Assembly (NCBI GenBank): GCA_019321725.1
Contig: CM033109.1
Span: forward strand, 22,041,993-22,105,992
Direction of reading: 5' to 3'
Source: Paulownia fortunei
Lineage: Eukaryota > Streptophyta > Magnoliopsida > Lamiales > Paulowniaceae
Length of the DNA: 64,000 bases
This document shows, one piece after another, positions 40,023-52,857 of this stretch. The notes beneath the pieces are model-generated. The model saw nothing but the letters and a program-made list of their open reading frames with translations. It did not search any database and had not been told where the DNA came from. The translations under genes were made by a program, and so were the position numbers. Every line of letters begins with the position of its first letter. Within the stretch, counting starts at the first letter, position 1.

Positions 40023-42660
40023 AAAATATTACAAACCTCATTACAAGTCAAATTTTAAGGTTTTAGTCTTAGTGCATCTTTATAAAGACCCCAACACAAA
40101 AGTAAAAATTAAAACTTGGGAGAATATTTAGTCTTCTGCCATTAATGTTCAGACAGGACAGTACTGCCCTTACCATTTAATGTCTTTTCCATGAAAAGAA
40201 ACATATACTTTGAATTTGTTAGCATCCAAACAATGAATGAAAGGAAATATACATTCAAATACAACAAGGCACAAACCAGAAGGGCAATCATGGTTGCACC
40301 AAGAATAATGCAATTCAAGCTGAAGGTACAACTCATTAAGCTGCAAACAATGATAAAGGCAAAAAGTACACAGAATGTGAGTTAACAACCCCCCACCCCC
40401 CACCCATCATTTCTTTGTTAAAAAAGAATTGTTGAAAGGAAGAAGACTTATCAGAGGTGAACAGTGGGCATTCTTGAATATGATTCAGACACAACAGAGA
40501 TAAAAGGAAAAAGTTGGATAAAAGGTACAAGCATATAAGGCCAACCATATTTTTTAACCATTTGTGCAAAATTCTCTGCACATAATATCAGCTGCAGAGA
40601 GATTAAGTTAGGTTGCTAAGATATGTGTTGATCAGTCAAATCATGAGGAAAAACAAAAGATTGGTACAGCCAATAAATTTAATCACCACTAACTAACTGG
40701 ACATGATCCCACTGTCTCATTTCACCTAACTTTTTTTTTTTTTTGGATTTTTTTTGCCCTTTTGGATAATATATGTAAAAATATTTTTTTAGTTAATTTA
40801 TGTTGAAATTTGTTTAAAATTTATATGGAGTTTGATTTTTATTTTAATCTGAATTAGGTGATAACTGTAGATATGAGAAGGATTTTTGTATGTATTTTGA
40901 AAAGCAATATGCTTGAATAATTCTATGAAATTAAATTCTTGTGTATTGCATGCTTCTTTCTTCTAAAGACTGATTTGATTTTAAAATTTGGAAAAAAAAG
41001 GGAGTAAACGAATTTTGATCATCTTTAAACATGCACATAGGTTAAAACATGAAAAATAGAATAAAATTATTTTGACATGTAAATAGAGGATTTTTTTTCT
41101 AAATATTATAAAAAGAGAGAAATTTTGAAACTATCGTCAAATGAAAAGGAATTACAAAATATAGGTAAACATTACCCACGATAACGTTTTCTGATAAGAA
41201 AGTTTTCATTTTTTTTTTCTTTAAATTTATTTCATAAAAAGTTACGCCCAATAACTATTAAATAATTCTGAATTTGTCACTCCCCAATAACCAATTATAT
41301 TTTTAATAAATTTTCAATCACATTTTATGTATTTATCAAGTGATGATTGCCATTACTAAGCTATCATATATTTTCACAAAATGTGCAAATAGAACCCTTG
41401 AGCTGTGAAAAAAAATAATAAAAAATACTCACAAGAACACTCTCTTTCATTTCCCTTTTTTTGGTAATCTCTTTTATTCATAATTTTTTATTTTCCTTGG
41501 TGCCTTAAAAACAAAAGTGGATGCATGGAAATATGCCTTACTTTCAAGAAATGCCACTTAGCTCAGTTAACTGCTGCTTGGAAGCTAACAAAAAAATATT
41601 TTATGCCTTAATAAATCGAGCGAATCGAATTAAATTTTTTTGTTTATATATATTAAAATTAAATCATAAAAATAGATTCAATTTTTAGGTAATAATATTT
41701 TAAATTTTAATAGTTAATTGGATTCCATTTCTCCATTGAGTTAATTAACTCATAAATAATATATATTTTTTATACTTTTATTTGCATTAGATAACTCAAT
41801 TTTTAAACCCTAATTTTTTTTTGGCTCTTATTTTAAATTTCGCCCATGCTTCTCTTTTTCTCAGTTTATTCGAAGGAAAATTTGTAATTATAATTTCCTT
41901 TCTCCTCCTTATTTCAACTGGATTCCATTTTCATTTTTCAAAATCGAAAAATGGAAGGATAGGGGTTTGGAAGGCGAGGGAGTAAGGGACTAACCATGGA
42001 TTACCTTGTTAGTTCAAAATTTGTAAATTTAAGTATTTTTTTCCTTTTTAAATTTTGTTTTATCAAATATGAAACCAAAATTATCGAAAAAATTTGGATA
42101 ATCATCGAACTGAACTATTTAAATCGGGTCGATATTTCATTTGGAAAATAAACATATAAAATTTCGATTAATCAAAATTTAGATTCGATATTTCCAAATG
42201 AACAAGATTTATGCTATAAAAGTTTGCATGAATGGAGTTAAACTTTAGGAGTTGAGAGCAAATAGGTGTTCTGATCATTGGTACTTGATTTAATATTGGG
42301 TTGATAAATATGAAATATAACTAACCTCTATACATGATTTTAATTTTCTTTTTCTTTTTTGTTTATCTTTTGGTTTGGGGGGTTTTTTGTTATGTAAATT
42401 GAAAGACAACTTATAATTAATCAATCAAATTAACTAAAGCACGTATTATAATTCAAAAATATACTTTCATTTTGACTGAAATTACATGATGTCTCAAAAG
42501 AATACTAGCTAGCTCTCTTGATAAAATTATTCTAATAAAAAATTGAAATATAAATAAATAAGATAAATAATACATAACAAACGATTTGAAGAGTAGTAGA
42601 GTAAAAACTATTGAAGAATTAATATGATAAGTAAATTAAAAGATTTTAAAGCCTAAGTGT

Positions 42661-42918
42661 CCGTTTGTTTTCATAGGTATTTAAAATTTCAAAAATTTAA
42701 TAATTTTACCTATTTTCATTTTTTAAATTTATTTTTAATTTTTTTAATATTTTACTTCTTTTCATGCATTTTTATATAATCAACTTAAAAATATTACAAA
42801 TTCAAATATATTTTTATTTTTAGATGAAATAAAATGAAAACATTTTCAACCCTAAAAATAATATAAAAATATAATAATGAGTTAGAAAATAAAACAATTA
42901 TTATTTTGAGGCAAACAG
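42661..42918. mobile_element. hAT-like MITE, about 258 bp
   Basis: The left end CCGTTTGTTTTCAT and the inverted right end (sense GAGGCAAACAG, i.e. CTGTTTGCCTC reversed) form imperfect terminal repeats around AT-rich non-coding DNA. The CxGTTTG-type end is common in hAT MITEs. A clear 8-bp target duplication was not seen. Confidence 0.45.
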
Positions 42919-43625
42919 AGTATATTTTGGTGGCAATAAAGTAATTTTCCTGACCAAATACATTCAAACAAAGGAAAGGGAGCATCAAGATAGAGATTTA
43001 ATCAGACAGAATATGATTAAGCATCAAACAGCTAATAAGATAATGAACTATCTGAATCAATCTCTCATTATTAACTCAATGTCCCAAGACTCAAATTCCA
43101 GTCCCATCCTTTCTTACTCCAGCTTACTCTAGGGCCACCACTCTCTAATCAACTCTAGGGCCACTCTCTAATCAATATACCCAGACAAGAAAACTGTGAA
43201 AAAGGCAAAACAAATTTTTCAAACCCTCCCAGAAGATAAGGGGAGTGGAGAGGAGAGAGATCTGATAGACAAGGGGCTCTGTGGAGGTTAGCCGGTGGCA
43301 GAAGATTTTGTATGGTGTGATTTGACAAAAGCATTTAAGGCAGACAATCAGGGAAAATCTTGGTTCTGTGGGTCTAAACACGTCAATTCAACAATTCCAC
43401 AGTGCAAAACCATTTATAATTTACCATTTTTTTTGCTTTCTCTTTTTCTTTTTTGATTAATGGTGGCTTAAAAAAAAGAAAAAAAAAAAGAAAAGGTAGA
43501 AGAAAGAATTCCAGAGGTGCACGCAGCAGTGTGTGTACAGTAACAGCTGCAGCAGCCAACAGCACAGCATCATAAAATAAAAACACCTCTGCCCATTTTC
43601 GATTTCCGAGCACACCATACTCATC

Positions 43626-43658
43626 CTCTCTCCTCTCTCCTCTCTCCTCTCTCCTCTC
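43626..43658. repeat. CTCTCCT heptamer repeat upstream of REV
   Basis: Four to five tandem copies of a CT-rich 7-mer about 1.2 kb before the REV start codon, followed by more pyrimidine-rich sequence. CT/GA tracts can serve as GAGA-factor sites. Confidence 0.75.
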
Positions 43659-44016
43659 ACCGACTGCTCTCTTCTGTATACCTTCCTCCACCTCTAGACA
43701 GACGACATACACACTGATCGTAGTATCTTTTTTTCTCTTCCAAATTTTCTCTCTGTTTCTTGAAAGTCATATATTTCCTCTGTGTTTTGTACCAAAAAGA
43801 AAGAGAGTTTCTATTTCCTCTGTGTTCGTCGTGGCATTTCTTTTTTCTTTTTCACATTTTGAGACATAGAAGTCCATTAGTGACATGTCTACAGTGTCAT
43901 TCTCTCCTTTCCTTTTTTACTCTTGCAGATCTTCAAAGACCCCTGTGGTGCCTTGAAAACCACCTGGCTCTCTTCTTCTTCTTTGAAGAGAGAGAGAAAA
44001 AGAGATAGCCTCCTCC

Positions 44017-44881
44017 TATATATTTTCTCGCCTTTTTTTTTTTTTCTGTGTACTATTGTGAAGGCCCTGTTTTAAGTTTAGGCTTTTATCGTCTTCCACT
44101 TGTGTAATTTTTGGAGACCCTTTTGGTGGAACTCGTTTTTCTTTTTCGGTATTTAAGGCGGAAAAACAGAAAATTGCGGGATTAAGCATCAGCTGCAGCA
44201 AGCTTCTTGCTGGGTTTTGGAAGTATTACCGGGCAGGCCAAAAGTTAATTATATGTAGTAACTTACTGTATAGCAAGGATAAAAGCTGAGAGATTCCACA
44301 GTAATCAGTGCAAAAAACGGATAAATTTTGTTGCTTTGTGTGAATATCAGGGGTTTTGCGTGGCAAAAGTAGATGATTTCACCTTCCATTAGGTGAAAGT
44401 TTGGAGTTTTTAGTGTGAAGAATTATAATAATTGTAAGGAGGGTTACTGCTTCTCTTCCAAGTGGTACTGAAGGGTGGTTTCTTGTGTGAAAAAAGAAAA
44501 GAGAAGGAAAAAACAGATATTATTTGTCAGTATGCATATGATTTATACATACAACGCTGCTTAGCTTTCGTTGAGCTATTTTGGCTGTTACCTTTTTTAT
44601 AAGGTAAGTGGTAGAAGTGTGTTTCTCAGCCATCTAAAGGTCCAACAATCTTCTGCCTCAATCAAGATCGTCCATCTTATCCTTCTGAGATCACTAGGAA
44701 GCTTATTATTAAACAATATCCAAAGTAAGAACAATTAGCCTCCGCTTCAGAGAATCTTTGTCAGCTCTCTGGTGGGACTATAAAAAGCAGCACAAGTGTA
44801 TTCAGGATTTCGCAGTATTCGCGAGGTGTTTTTAGTTGCTGTTCTTTAAGGAGTTTAAGAATTTTTTTAGGTTTAGGGAAA
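44017..44881 (+). promoter_or_regulatory. REV proximal promoter/leader with uORFs and candidate leader intron
   Basis: TATATAT at about 44017 may be a TATA box. The following 860 bp is leader-like, with short ATG frames at 44373-44396 (7 codons) and 44532-44564 (10 codons); another at 43885-43956 lies upstream of that TATA. A consensus donor AAG-GTAAGT (intron start 44604) and a pyrimidine-rich acceptor ending at 44870 could define a 267-nt leader intron. A second TATA-like TATAAAAA at 44779 lies inside this interval. Transcript data are not available here, so all boundaries are inferred. Confidence 0.4.
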
Positions 44882-47800
44882 ATGGCTATGGTGGCACAGC
44901 TGCACAGGGAGAATAGCAGTGGGAGCATTAGTAAGCATCTTGATGCTGGAAAGTATGTCCGTTACACGGCGGAGCAGGTGGAGGCCTTGGAGAGGGTGTA
45001 TGCCGAGTGCCCCAAGCCCAGCTCTCTGCGCCGGCAGCAGCTGATCCGGGAATGCCCTATTCTTTCAAACATTGAGCCTAAGCAGATCAAAGTCTGGTTC
45101 CAAAACCGCAGGTATTGGAAAATCTTTCATCTGGTGGCACTCTTTTTTACTTCTCTTTTTCAATAATCATTCTTGGACAGTTTTTTTGTTTTTATTTTTT
45201 GGGGTTTTGATTGTTGTGTGTCTTGTCAAGTATTTCTACATTTGGTAGTTTGTGGATATAAATAGAATTTAATGCAAGTGATTTATTTTGAGTTGGCCAT
45301 TTTTAAAAATCTTGGAACCCTATGTGAGCTTCAAGTCATGTTTTCGGGCGGGTTTGAGCTAAAATAAATGGTGCATTTTAGAACTTATGTGTTGTTAATG
45401 TAGGCTAGAAAATTAATTATTTGTGAACAAATGTAGGTGTCGAGAGAAGCAGCGAAAAGAATCTACCAGACTCCAGAGTGTAAACAGAAAATTGACTGCC
45501 ATGAACAAGCTACTGATGGAGGAAAATGATCGCCTCCAGAAGCAGGTGTCACAACTGGTATGCGAGAATGGGTACATGCGACAACAGTTGCACACTGTAT
45601 GTAATTTTCCTTCTCTACTTTGTTACTCTTGCTCATTTTCCTGTTTACTGCTTGTTCTAGATCGGTTTGATCTGCTATTGTCTGTCTCTGCATGATGGTC
45701 CTTTGAATAGAAGATTTGGCTCATGCTTTAGCAAAGGCAATCTATGCATCTTATGAAATGTTCATATTTTCCTGTGACATGGCAAATAAGTCTTTATAGT
45801 CTCGGCAATTTTTGACAATAGGTTTGCTTGGACACTTATAGGAGAAATACTTGATGCACTCATTAAACATTATGATTTATTGATTCTTAAATTGTGTTTA
45901 TTCTTGTTAACTTTTTGGTTACTATAACTTACAATATTTGATTATCCTACGTTTTATGGTATTCTATCATTTAAATTCTGAATGTCTTTCTCATCTCCTT
46001 TAAATTTCTAAATGTTATAATTTTGTGGAAATTTCTGCAGGCATCTGCACCCACCACCGATGCAAGTTGTGAGTCAGCGGTCACAACCCCTCAGCATTCA
46101 CTCAGAGACGCCAATAACCCTGCTGGGTACTTCATCAACTCCTTTTTCTCTTTTGTCCTTGTATTCATTCATATTTAGAAGTGTCAAGAGCATATACATT
46201 CAACTAATTTTTTCTTGTAATGTGTAATGCCTTTGGCAGACTCCTCTCAATTGCAGAGGAGACCTTGGCAGAGTTCCTTTCGAAGGCTACAGGAACTGCT
46301 GTTGATTGGGTCCAGATGCCTGGGATGAAGGTCTGAGTCATCTAAAATGTGATGCAGCTGTTTATTTGATTCCTTTTTAGTTTGCGATCAGTGATGCTGT
46401 CCTTACTACTCCAAAACTGAAGCAAGTTTTGATTTTGTTGTCAGCCTGGTCCGGGTTCGGTTGGGATCTTTGCCATTTCACAAAGTTGTAGGGGAGTCGC
46501 AGCTCGAGCATGTGGTCTTGTAAGTTTAGAACCTACAAAGGTAAGCAAAGCAGTTAGTTCCAATCTTATTCCATAACTTGGCACCTAAATCTATTATGTG
46601 GCAAACATAAGGTCTCTGTCTGAAGAGTTTTTAAGTTTTACAGATTGCAGAGATCCTTAAAGATCGTCCATCTTGGTTCCGTGACTGTCGGAGCCTTGAG
46701 ATTTTCACCATGTTTCCTGCCGGAAATGGAGGAACTATCGAACTGTTGTATACACAGGTTAATGTGGTGACAAATTCAATTCCTGTATGTTTCTTATTCA
46801 TGAAGTTGGAGAAATGAATAATTCATAATTGCTTTCAGACATATGCCCCAACTACTTTGGCTCCTGCTCGCGATTTTTGGACTCTGAGATACACAACCAC
46901 CTTGGAAAATGGCAGTCTTGTGGTATGCATATCTTTGAATTAGCAGTTCATTGCATATGTTCTGGTGATGATTTTTCTTGGACAATTGTAGCGGCTAGGT
47001 GCTAATTTTATATTTTGTGCTGGGTGGTAGTGAGGCCTATTGGCATGTGAGATATGTAGATTGTTTGAAAACTCTCTGGACCTTGACACTTGATATTGCC
47101 CAAAAAGTTAAAAGAGTTGCCTCCATTTCTAACTGAAATGTTTTTAGAACACACCTCATTTGTAGTTTTATCTTGCTAGTGAGCTTTCATAATAATGGTT
47201 CCAGTCGCTCAAGGATCCAAAAGGCCACCACCACAACAGGACAGTGGAGGAACATACACTAATATCTAATGCAAAAGCTGTCATGTTGTAGAGCCAAGAT
47301 TTATTTAATAAATTGTTTGCTATTATGACAAATAAATTCCATCAGAATACTGTCAATTAGTTTCTTAGGTGTTTGAAGCCCATAATAATCCATACCGTCT
47401 GGTGATATGAATATGAAATTTTGATATTTCTCCAATTTTTTTCAATAAAGGTATGTGAGAGGTCGCTTTCTGGTACTGGGGCTGGCCCAAATGCAGCTGC
47501 AGCTACACAGTTTGTTAGAGCTGAAATGCTTCCATCTGGATATTTGATCCGGCCATGTGAGGGTGGAGGATCGATTATTCACATTGTAGATCACCTTAAT
47601 CTGGAGGTCATATTCTTGTTCACTTAGCAGACATAATTTTTCTTAGATGGCCAAAACTTGATTAACATTTCACTCCATTGTCCAGGCGTGGAGTGTGCCG
47701 GAGGTGCTGCGGCCACTTTATGAATCTTCAAAAATTCTGGCACAGAAAACGACTATTGCAGTGAGTACAATATATATGTTTCATATGTCAGTGACTACTG

Positions 47801-50800
47801 ATTTTGGCACTGAAATTTGGTTGCAAAAGGACGTGACATAATTTTTTGTCTTGCAAATAGTTCATGTATGATTTTATGTAAAGATTAAGCGATTGAGTAT
47901 AGAGTGAGGAAGCCATGATAGGAAGTTGACTTTTCATTGAGGAATTGTTTCCTCTATCTTTGTCTTATTTCACCTGTCCCCAGATGCACAATAGTTAATT
48001 TGATCTTTCATGCCAATGTATGGCTGACTAATGTTACTTCAACAGGCACTAAAATATATCCGGCAGATAGCCCAGGAGACAAGTGGTGAGGTAGTATATG
48101 GTCTCGGCAGGCAACCAGCTGTTCTGCGCACTTTCAGCCAGAGGTTGAGCAGGTAATCTGCTTATATATTTCTCACTTAGCTCCACTACGTATGGGATAT
48201 GGTTATGTAACTTGTTCCCATCTTGTGCCTACGAAGATTGTGGGGATTGTTGATAATCTAGTGTTTCTTCTGCGCAGAGGCTTTAATGATGCTATTAATG
48301 GGTTCAATGATGATGGGTGGTCATTACTGAACTGTGATGATGGTGCTGAAGATGTAGTAGTTGCCATCAGCTCAGCTAAGAATCTGACCAGTGGTTCAAA
48401 TACTGTTTCTATGATTGGAGCTGTTCTCTGTGCTAAAGCATCTATGCTACTTCAGGTACTCTTGATGTGTTATCTACTGGAACAGCAAAGCTTTTTAGCA
48501 ATTTTGTTTGTTCATCTGCCAAGAATTTTACTCATCGTATTTTTTGCTTATTATTCTGTTATTTTGTTAATTTAGCTAATTTCTCAATTCGTTAAGACGA
48601 TCTTAGCTCTTAGGAAGACCACCTTATAAGTAACCTGTGATGAACAATTTGTTGCTTACCTCCTTAAACAAAGTGATCTTTTGCATGCATTTTTTATCCT
48701 TGATGCAAGATCTTCTACCTTGGAAGGTCCGAACAAGATATGCTAAAAAGGTGGGTCTAAGACTGACTATCTTCAGAAATTGTGAGAACAAATTGGGTAT
48801 TTGGAGATCTAACAATCATTATAGCATAGACTGCATGTGAGATTGTAAATCTGTTTAATATTTGAGTTTCCTCCATTGACAACTTGCTCAGTGAAATGCT
48901 TCACCACTACCAAGTATCCTTTAATTATCACATGTAGATTGCATCAGGATGACTGCATTGGTACCTTATTTTACTAACCTATGCCTCAAATTTTTGCTGT
49001 TTCCGGCCAGAATGTCCCTCCAGCAGTGCTGGTTCGCTTTCTAAGGGAGCACCGATCAGAGTGGGCGGACTTCAATGTTGATGCCTATGCTGCTGCATCT
49101 TTGAAAAACACATATGCATATCCGGGAATGAGGCCTACTAGATTTACGGGAAGCCAAATTATCATGCCATTAGGTCACACAATTGAACATGAAGAGGTGA
49201 GTGCTTTTCCATTGTAAACTTGTGTACAGTTTTACTCCATGGAACACCAAACTCCATTACACATGGAGAAACCAATGTCTTAGTTTTATCTTCTGGCTGT
49301 GGACCAAAATCTCAATTCCCTCGCGCAAAAGATAATCAAATGCCAAAAAACTCAAACAAGGTCTTTTGTGAAAGGGGCATGCTGAATACAATTCTGCTGC
49401 CATTATAGAATCTGGGATGGTAAGATGTATTGATGTCTCATACCATTGGCATGGTTTGGGATAATAAGATGTATTGATACAAAAATGTAAATTCACATGA
49501 TTATCCGACCAGAAATGCTTTGTACATTCAGCTACATCATCACAGTTTTGACTTGTAACATTTTCTGTAGAGAAGTCGAATTTGCTTTTCGATCTTGATT
49601 TACAATTTTACTTGAATCAGCTGTTTGTGACAGATCTGAGAGCATATTATCTGTGGTGTTGGATGACAATAAACACCATAGAACACACGCACACATACCT
49701 AAAAAATGAAAAAGAAAAAAGAACACCATAGACATTTATAACCTCATAATTTCGAAATTATTGGCATTCCAGATGCTTGAAGTTATTCGGTTGGAAGGAC
49801 ATTCACTCAGTCATGAAGATGCTTTTATGTCCAGGGACATTCATCTTCTACAGGTGCTTTCTTTGGTAACTTGTTGGCTTATAAAAAGACTTCAAACTAC
49901 TTACATTTGCACCTTGCAAACTGATCCTTACCTGCAGATGTGCAGCGGAATTGATGAGAATGCAGTAGGAGCCTGCTCGGAGCTTGTGTTTGCAGCAATT
50001 GATGAGATGTTTCCAGATGATGCACAATTGCTGCCTTCTGGTTTCCGCATAATTCCACTTGATTCAAAACCAGTTGAGTTGCTACATTACCACCTGATTT
50101 TCCATTCATTTTTATTTTCATTTTTAATTGTCTTGAGTTACATAATTTTCTGGCAATCTGCAAGAGGCATGGATTTATTGCTGATTTGTCTCTCTTGCCC
50201 TTATTACATTTATATTATGGCTTAGCCTTGCACAATATGACTAAGTACAAGTTCCTGCTGGGGTAGGTTGCATCATAATGGTTCCATGTTTAAGGATGCG
50301 ACAAATTGTAGGGAGTGAAAAAAAGAACGAAAATGAGGATATATGCAACTAAGATTTTAGCTTGAATTATGTCTGCTTCAAGGCCTTTGTTTCTTTAAAC
50401 TTCTCACCAATCCGCATGATGATTAGATTTTATCAGCTTAGTTTTGTGTGAGAAACGCATGTACACAAATAACCAATTGTGAAATATTGGCTGATAATCT
50501 TTATGCTAGCTAACTAATGATGAGTCTGACAGGGTGACTTACAGGACTCGTTGGCTTCACACAAAACACTAGATTTGACATCAAGTCTTGAAGTTGGGCC
50601 AGCAACGAGCAATAACGGACAAAATGCAGCAGCATCTTACAGTGCACGATCAATACTGACAATTGCTTTCCAATTCCCATTTGAGAGCAATTTACAGGAT
50701 AATGTTGCTACAATGGCACGACAGTATGTTCGTAGTGTCATTTCCTCTGTGCAGAGGGTTGCCATGGCTATATCTCCATCAGGATTGAGCCCTACAGTGG

Positions 50801-51866
50801 GGTCAAAGCTATCTCCAGCCTCTCCAGAAGCTCTAACACTCGCACATTGGATCTGCCAGAGCTATAGGTACTAACTATTCAAATCTTACAATTCTGAATT
50901 GCCATTGGCCTCAGCCTTGATAAAATCTTATCAGATTCCTCAAACAATTTCATTCCGCCATTATCATTTTTAAGTCTGTTGCTTTTGTAGTTCCAGCAAT
51001 CCCATACCACCAGACACACACACACACACACACACGGACATCAAAAGAAAGCAAGAGTAACATTCCCCCTCTTCTGGCTATTTATGTTTTGAGGCTGATT
51101 ATCTATTGTTTGCAGCTACCATGCCGGGGCCGAGTTGATTAGAGCTGATTCTGCAAGTAGTGAAGCAGTATTAAAAACACTTTGGCATCACCAAGATGCC
51201 ATTTTATGCTGCTCGTTGAAGGTAGTGGCTCTAACTTGTTTTTTTCCTCTTTTCTTTTGTCATGTTACTAGTATTATTTGCCTACTCCTAGCCCCTGCCA
51301 CTTAACTAATATATATGTGCCGATGATGAGAATCGTGCACTATCCATAAAAGTCTTCATTCAACTATTTCTTATTTTTAATCTTTTGGTTTATCAGGCTG
51401 TGCCTGTTTTTACATTCGCAAACCAGGCTGGGTTAGATATGCTGGAGACTACTCTAGTTGCTTTGCAAGATATCACTTTAGATAAGATATTTGACGATTC
51501 TGGACGCAAGGCATTGTTTTCAGAATTCGCAAAGATCATGCAACAGGTAATCTGCTTTACATCAATGCTATCTGAATTCTTAAATAGTACAACACTTGAT
51601 TGATGCTAGTCTTTAATTGTACACCTGAGCCTGGCGTCAGGTTTCCCGAGACCATTCACCTCAATGTAATTGATTATAATCAACTCAGACAATTTTTCCC
51701 TACATAACATTTGCAGGGATTTGTTCACTTGCCTGGTGGTGTCTGCATGTCAACAATGGGCCGCCACGTCTCATATGAACAAGCCATTGTGTGGAAAGTT
51801 TTTGCAGCGGAAGAAAACACCGTCCACTGCCTAGCCTTCTCCTTTGTGAATTGGTCCTTTGTGTAA
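44882..51866 (+). CDS. REV: Class III HD-Zip transcription factor, REVOLUTA type, 18 coding exons
   Basis: REV-type proteins are nuclear regulators of adaxial polarity, meristems and vascular patterning. Coding exons: 44882-45111, 45437-45596, 46041-46126, 46240-46330, 46445-46540, 46644-46757, 46839-46922, 47451-47606, 47686-47760, 48046-48152, 48278-48455, 49011-49196, 49773-49853, 49938-50072, 50533-50867, 51116-51221, 51397-51546, 51717-51866. They sum to 2520 nt, 839 aa (REV 842, from memory). Residues 23-87 are the homeodomain (KQIKVWFQNRRCREKQ), about 81-125 the leucine zipper, about 150-370 START and about 690-839 MEKHLA, ending FSFVNWSFV. The short zipper-START linker with TTPQHSLRDAN favours REV over PHB/PHV or ATHB8/15. 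The miR165/166 site lies across exons 4 and 5. No frame breaks were seen. Confidence 0.95.
46320..46454 (+). promoter_or_regulatory. miR165/166 target site, split by intron 4
   Basis: CTGGGATGAAG ends exon 4 (46320-46330) and CCTGGTCCGG begins exon 5 (46445-46454). Splicing out 114 nt joins them into the 21-nt site typical of class III HD-Zip mRNAs, encoding the START-domain residues PGMKPGP (about 186-192). The genomic DNA has no contiguous site, so only spliced RNA can pair fully with the microRNA. Confidence 0.93.
51016..51034. repeat. (AC)n microsatellite in REV intron 15
   Basis: About nine AC dinucleotides within the intron between 50867 and 51116. Confidence 0.85.
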
Positions 51867-52857
51867 CTGTTCAAATCAATTCATGGAGTTCCCTCATTGA
51901 TGAAAGTGTGGTGTACATGGATGGCTGAGATGATGGATTTGAGGGACATCAGTTATGGAGGAATCAAAAAAGTTTTTGTAATGCTCGAAACTTCCCCATG
52001 TCTGCATCTTCTGTTAATTTAATCCAAATCTGTTGATGCTCTTAAGATTTTCGGTCCTCCAATGTGCATTCTTCTGCTGTGCTCTTCTCAAGCTATTTTG
52101 AAGAAATTGTCCTCTTAAAAAGCTGATATATGATTACACGTCCGAGAGCAATGATTGGTAACATACTCATAATGATAATTTATACGGTTCGCATATTTTG
52201 TTACACAAAATAGAGAGATGCAGTGAGAGACCCATTTTTGGGTCAGTAAAAAGTGAGGAGATACATTGATTGCTAAAAGAAAAAATTGGAGCTGTAACAT
52301 TTCATTAACTGATTTCACAGCATACAATACATATACAAGGTTAGTAGCAAAGCAGAAGGCAGCTTATAAATATCTCAAAAAATTAAAAGCTCAGCCGGCA
52401 TACTTACAGTGATGCATGGGCAGATCAAAATTTTCAGGTGGCATGCACAAGCAGATAACGTTGTCGTTGATTTCAGTCATTGTCGGGAAGAATGGAAGAA
52501 TAGATGCTTTCATATGACACGAATTAAAGAGCATTTTAATTAACTCGATGACAATCAACCAAGCAAAATGTACACCCACTATTACACATGGTATCCCTAT
52601 CGTTTAAAGTGATATCCATCATATGAATGAAGAGTTCATGTCTTGGGGTTCCTACATAACAATCTCCATACAGAAAGTAGCACTGCACCTACAGTACATG
52701 TATGTACGCATCAAGCTGTACCAATTTCTGAGTTGTATATATCATTGATCCCGACATCTGTGTTTCATTAACAACAAAATAGTACATGAAATTACAAAAA
52801 CTCCAAATATTCCTTCAAAAATCGGATCAGGATTTGATTCATCATAAATTTGCTTCT

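Larger units (their letters stand above)
30700..43600. other. AT-rich intergenic region between DRB2 and REV
   Basis: No coding gene is recognised over about 13 kb; the open frames are short and low-complexity. It contains (GA)n at 33366, a GC-rich patch of CACC/CCCC words at 33690-33860, a Helitron-like terminus near 36680, a C-run at 38503, (AC)n at 40002 and a hAT-like MITE at 42661. Several decayed stretches rich in GAATCGAATT-type words (about 32500-32820, 34950-35280, 41620-42200) look like eroded copies of one dispersed repeat. The 3' part may include distal REV control sequences. Confidence 0.55.

Noticed and set aside
43383..43712. 109-codon minus-strand ORF upstream of REV
   Set aside because: Its Glu/Arg-rich part is a translation of the CTCTCCT repeat and the rest is a homopolymer-rich promoter region.
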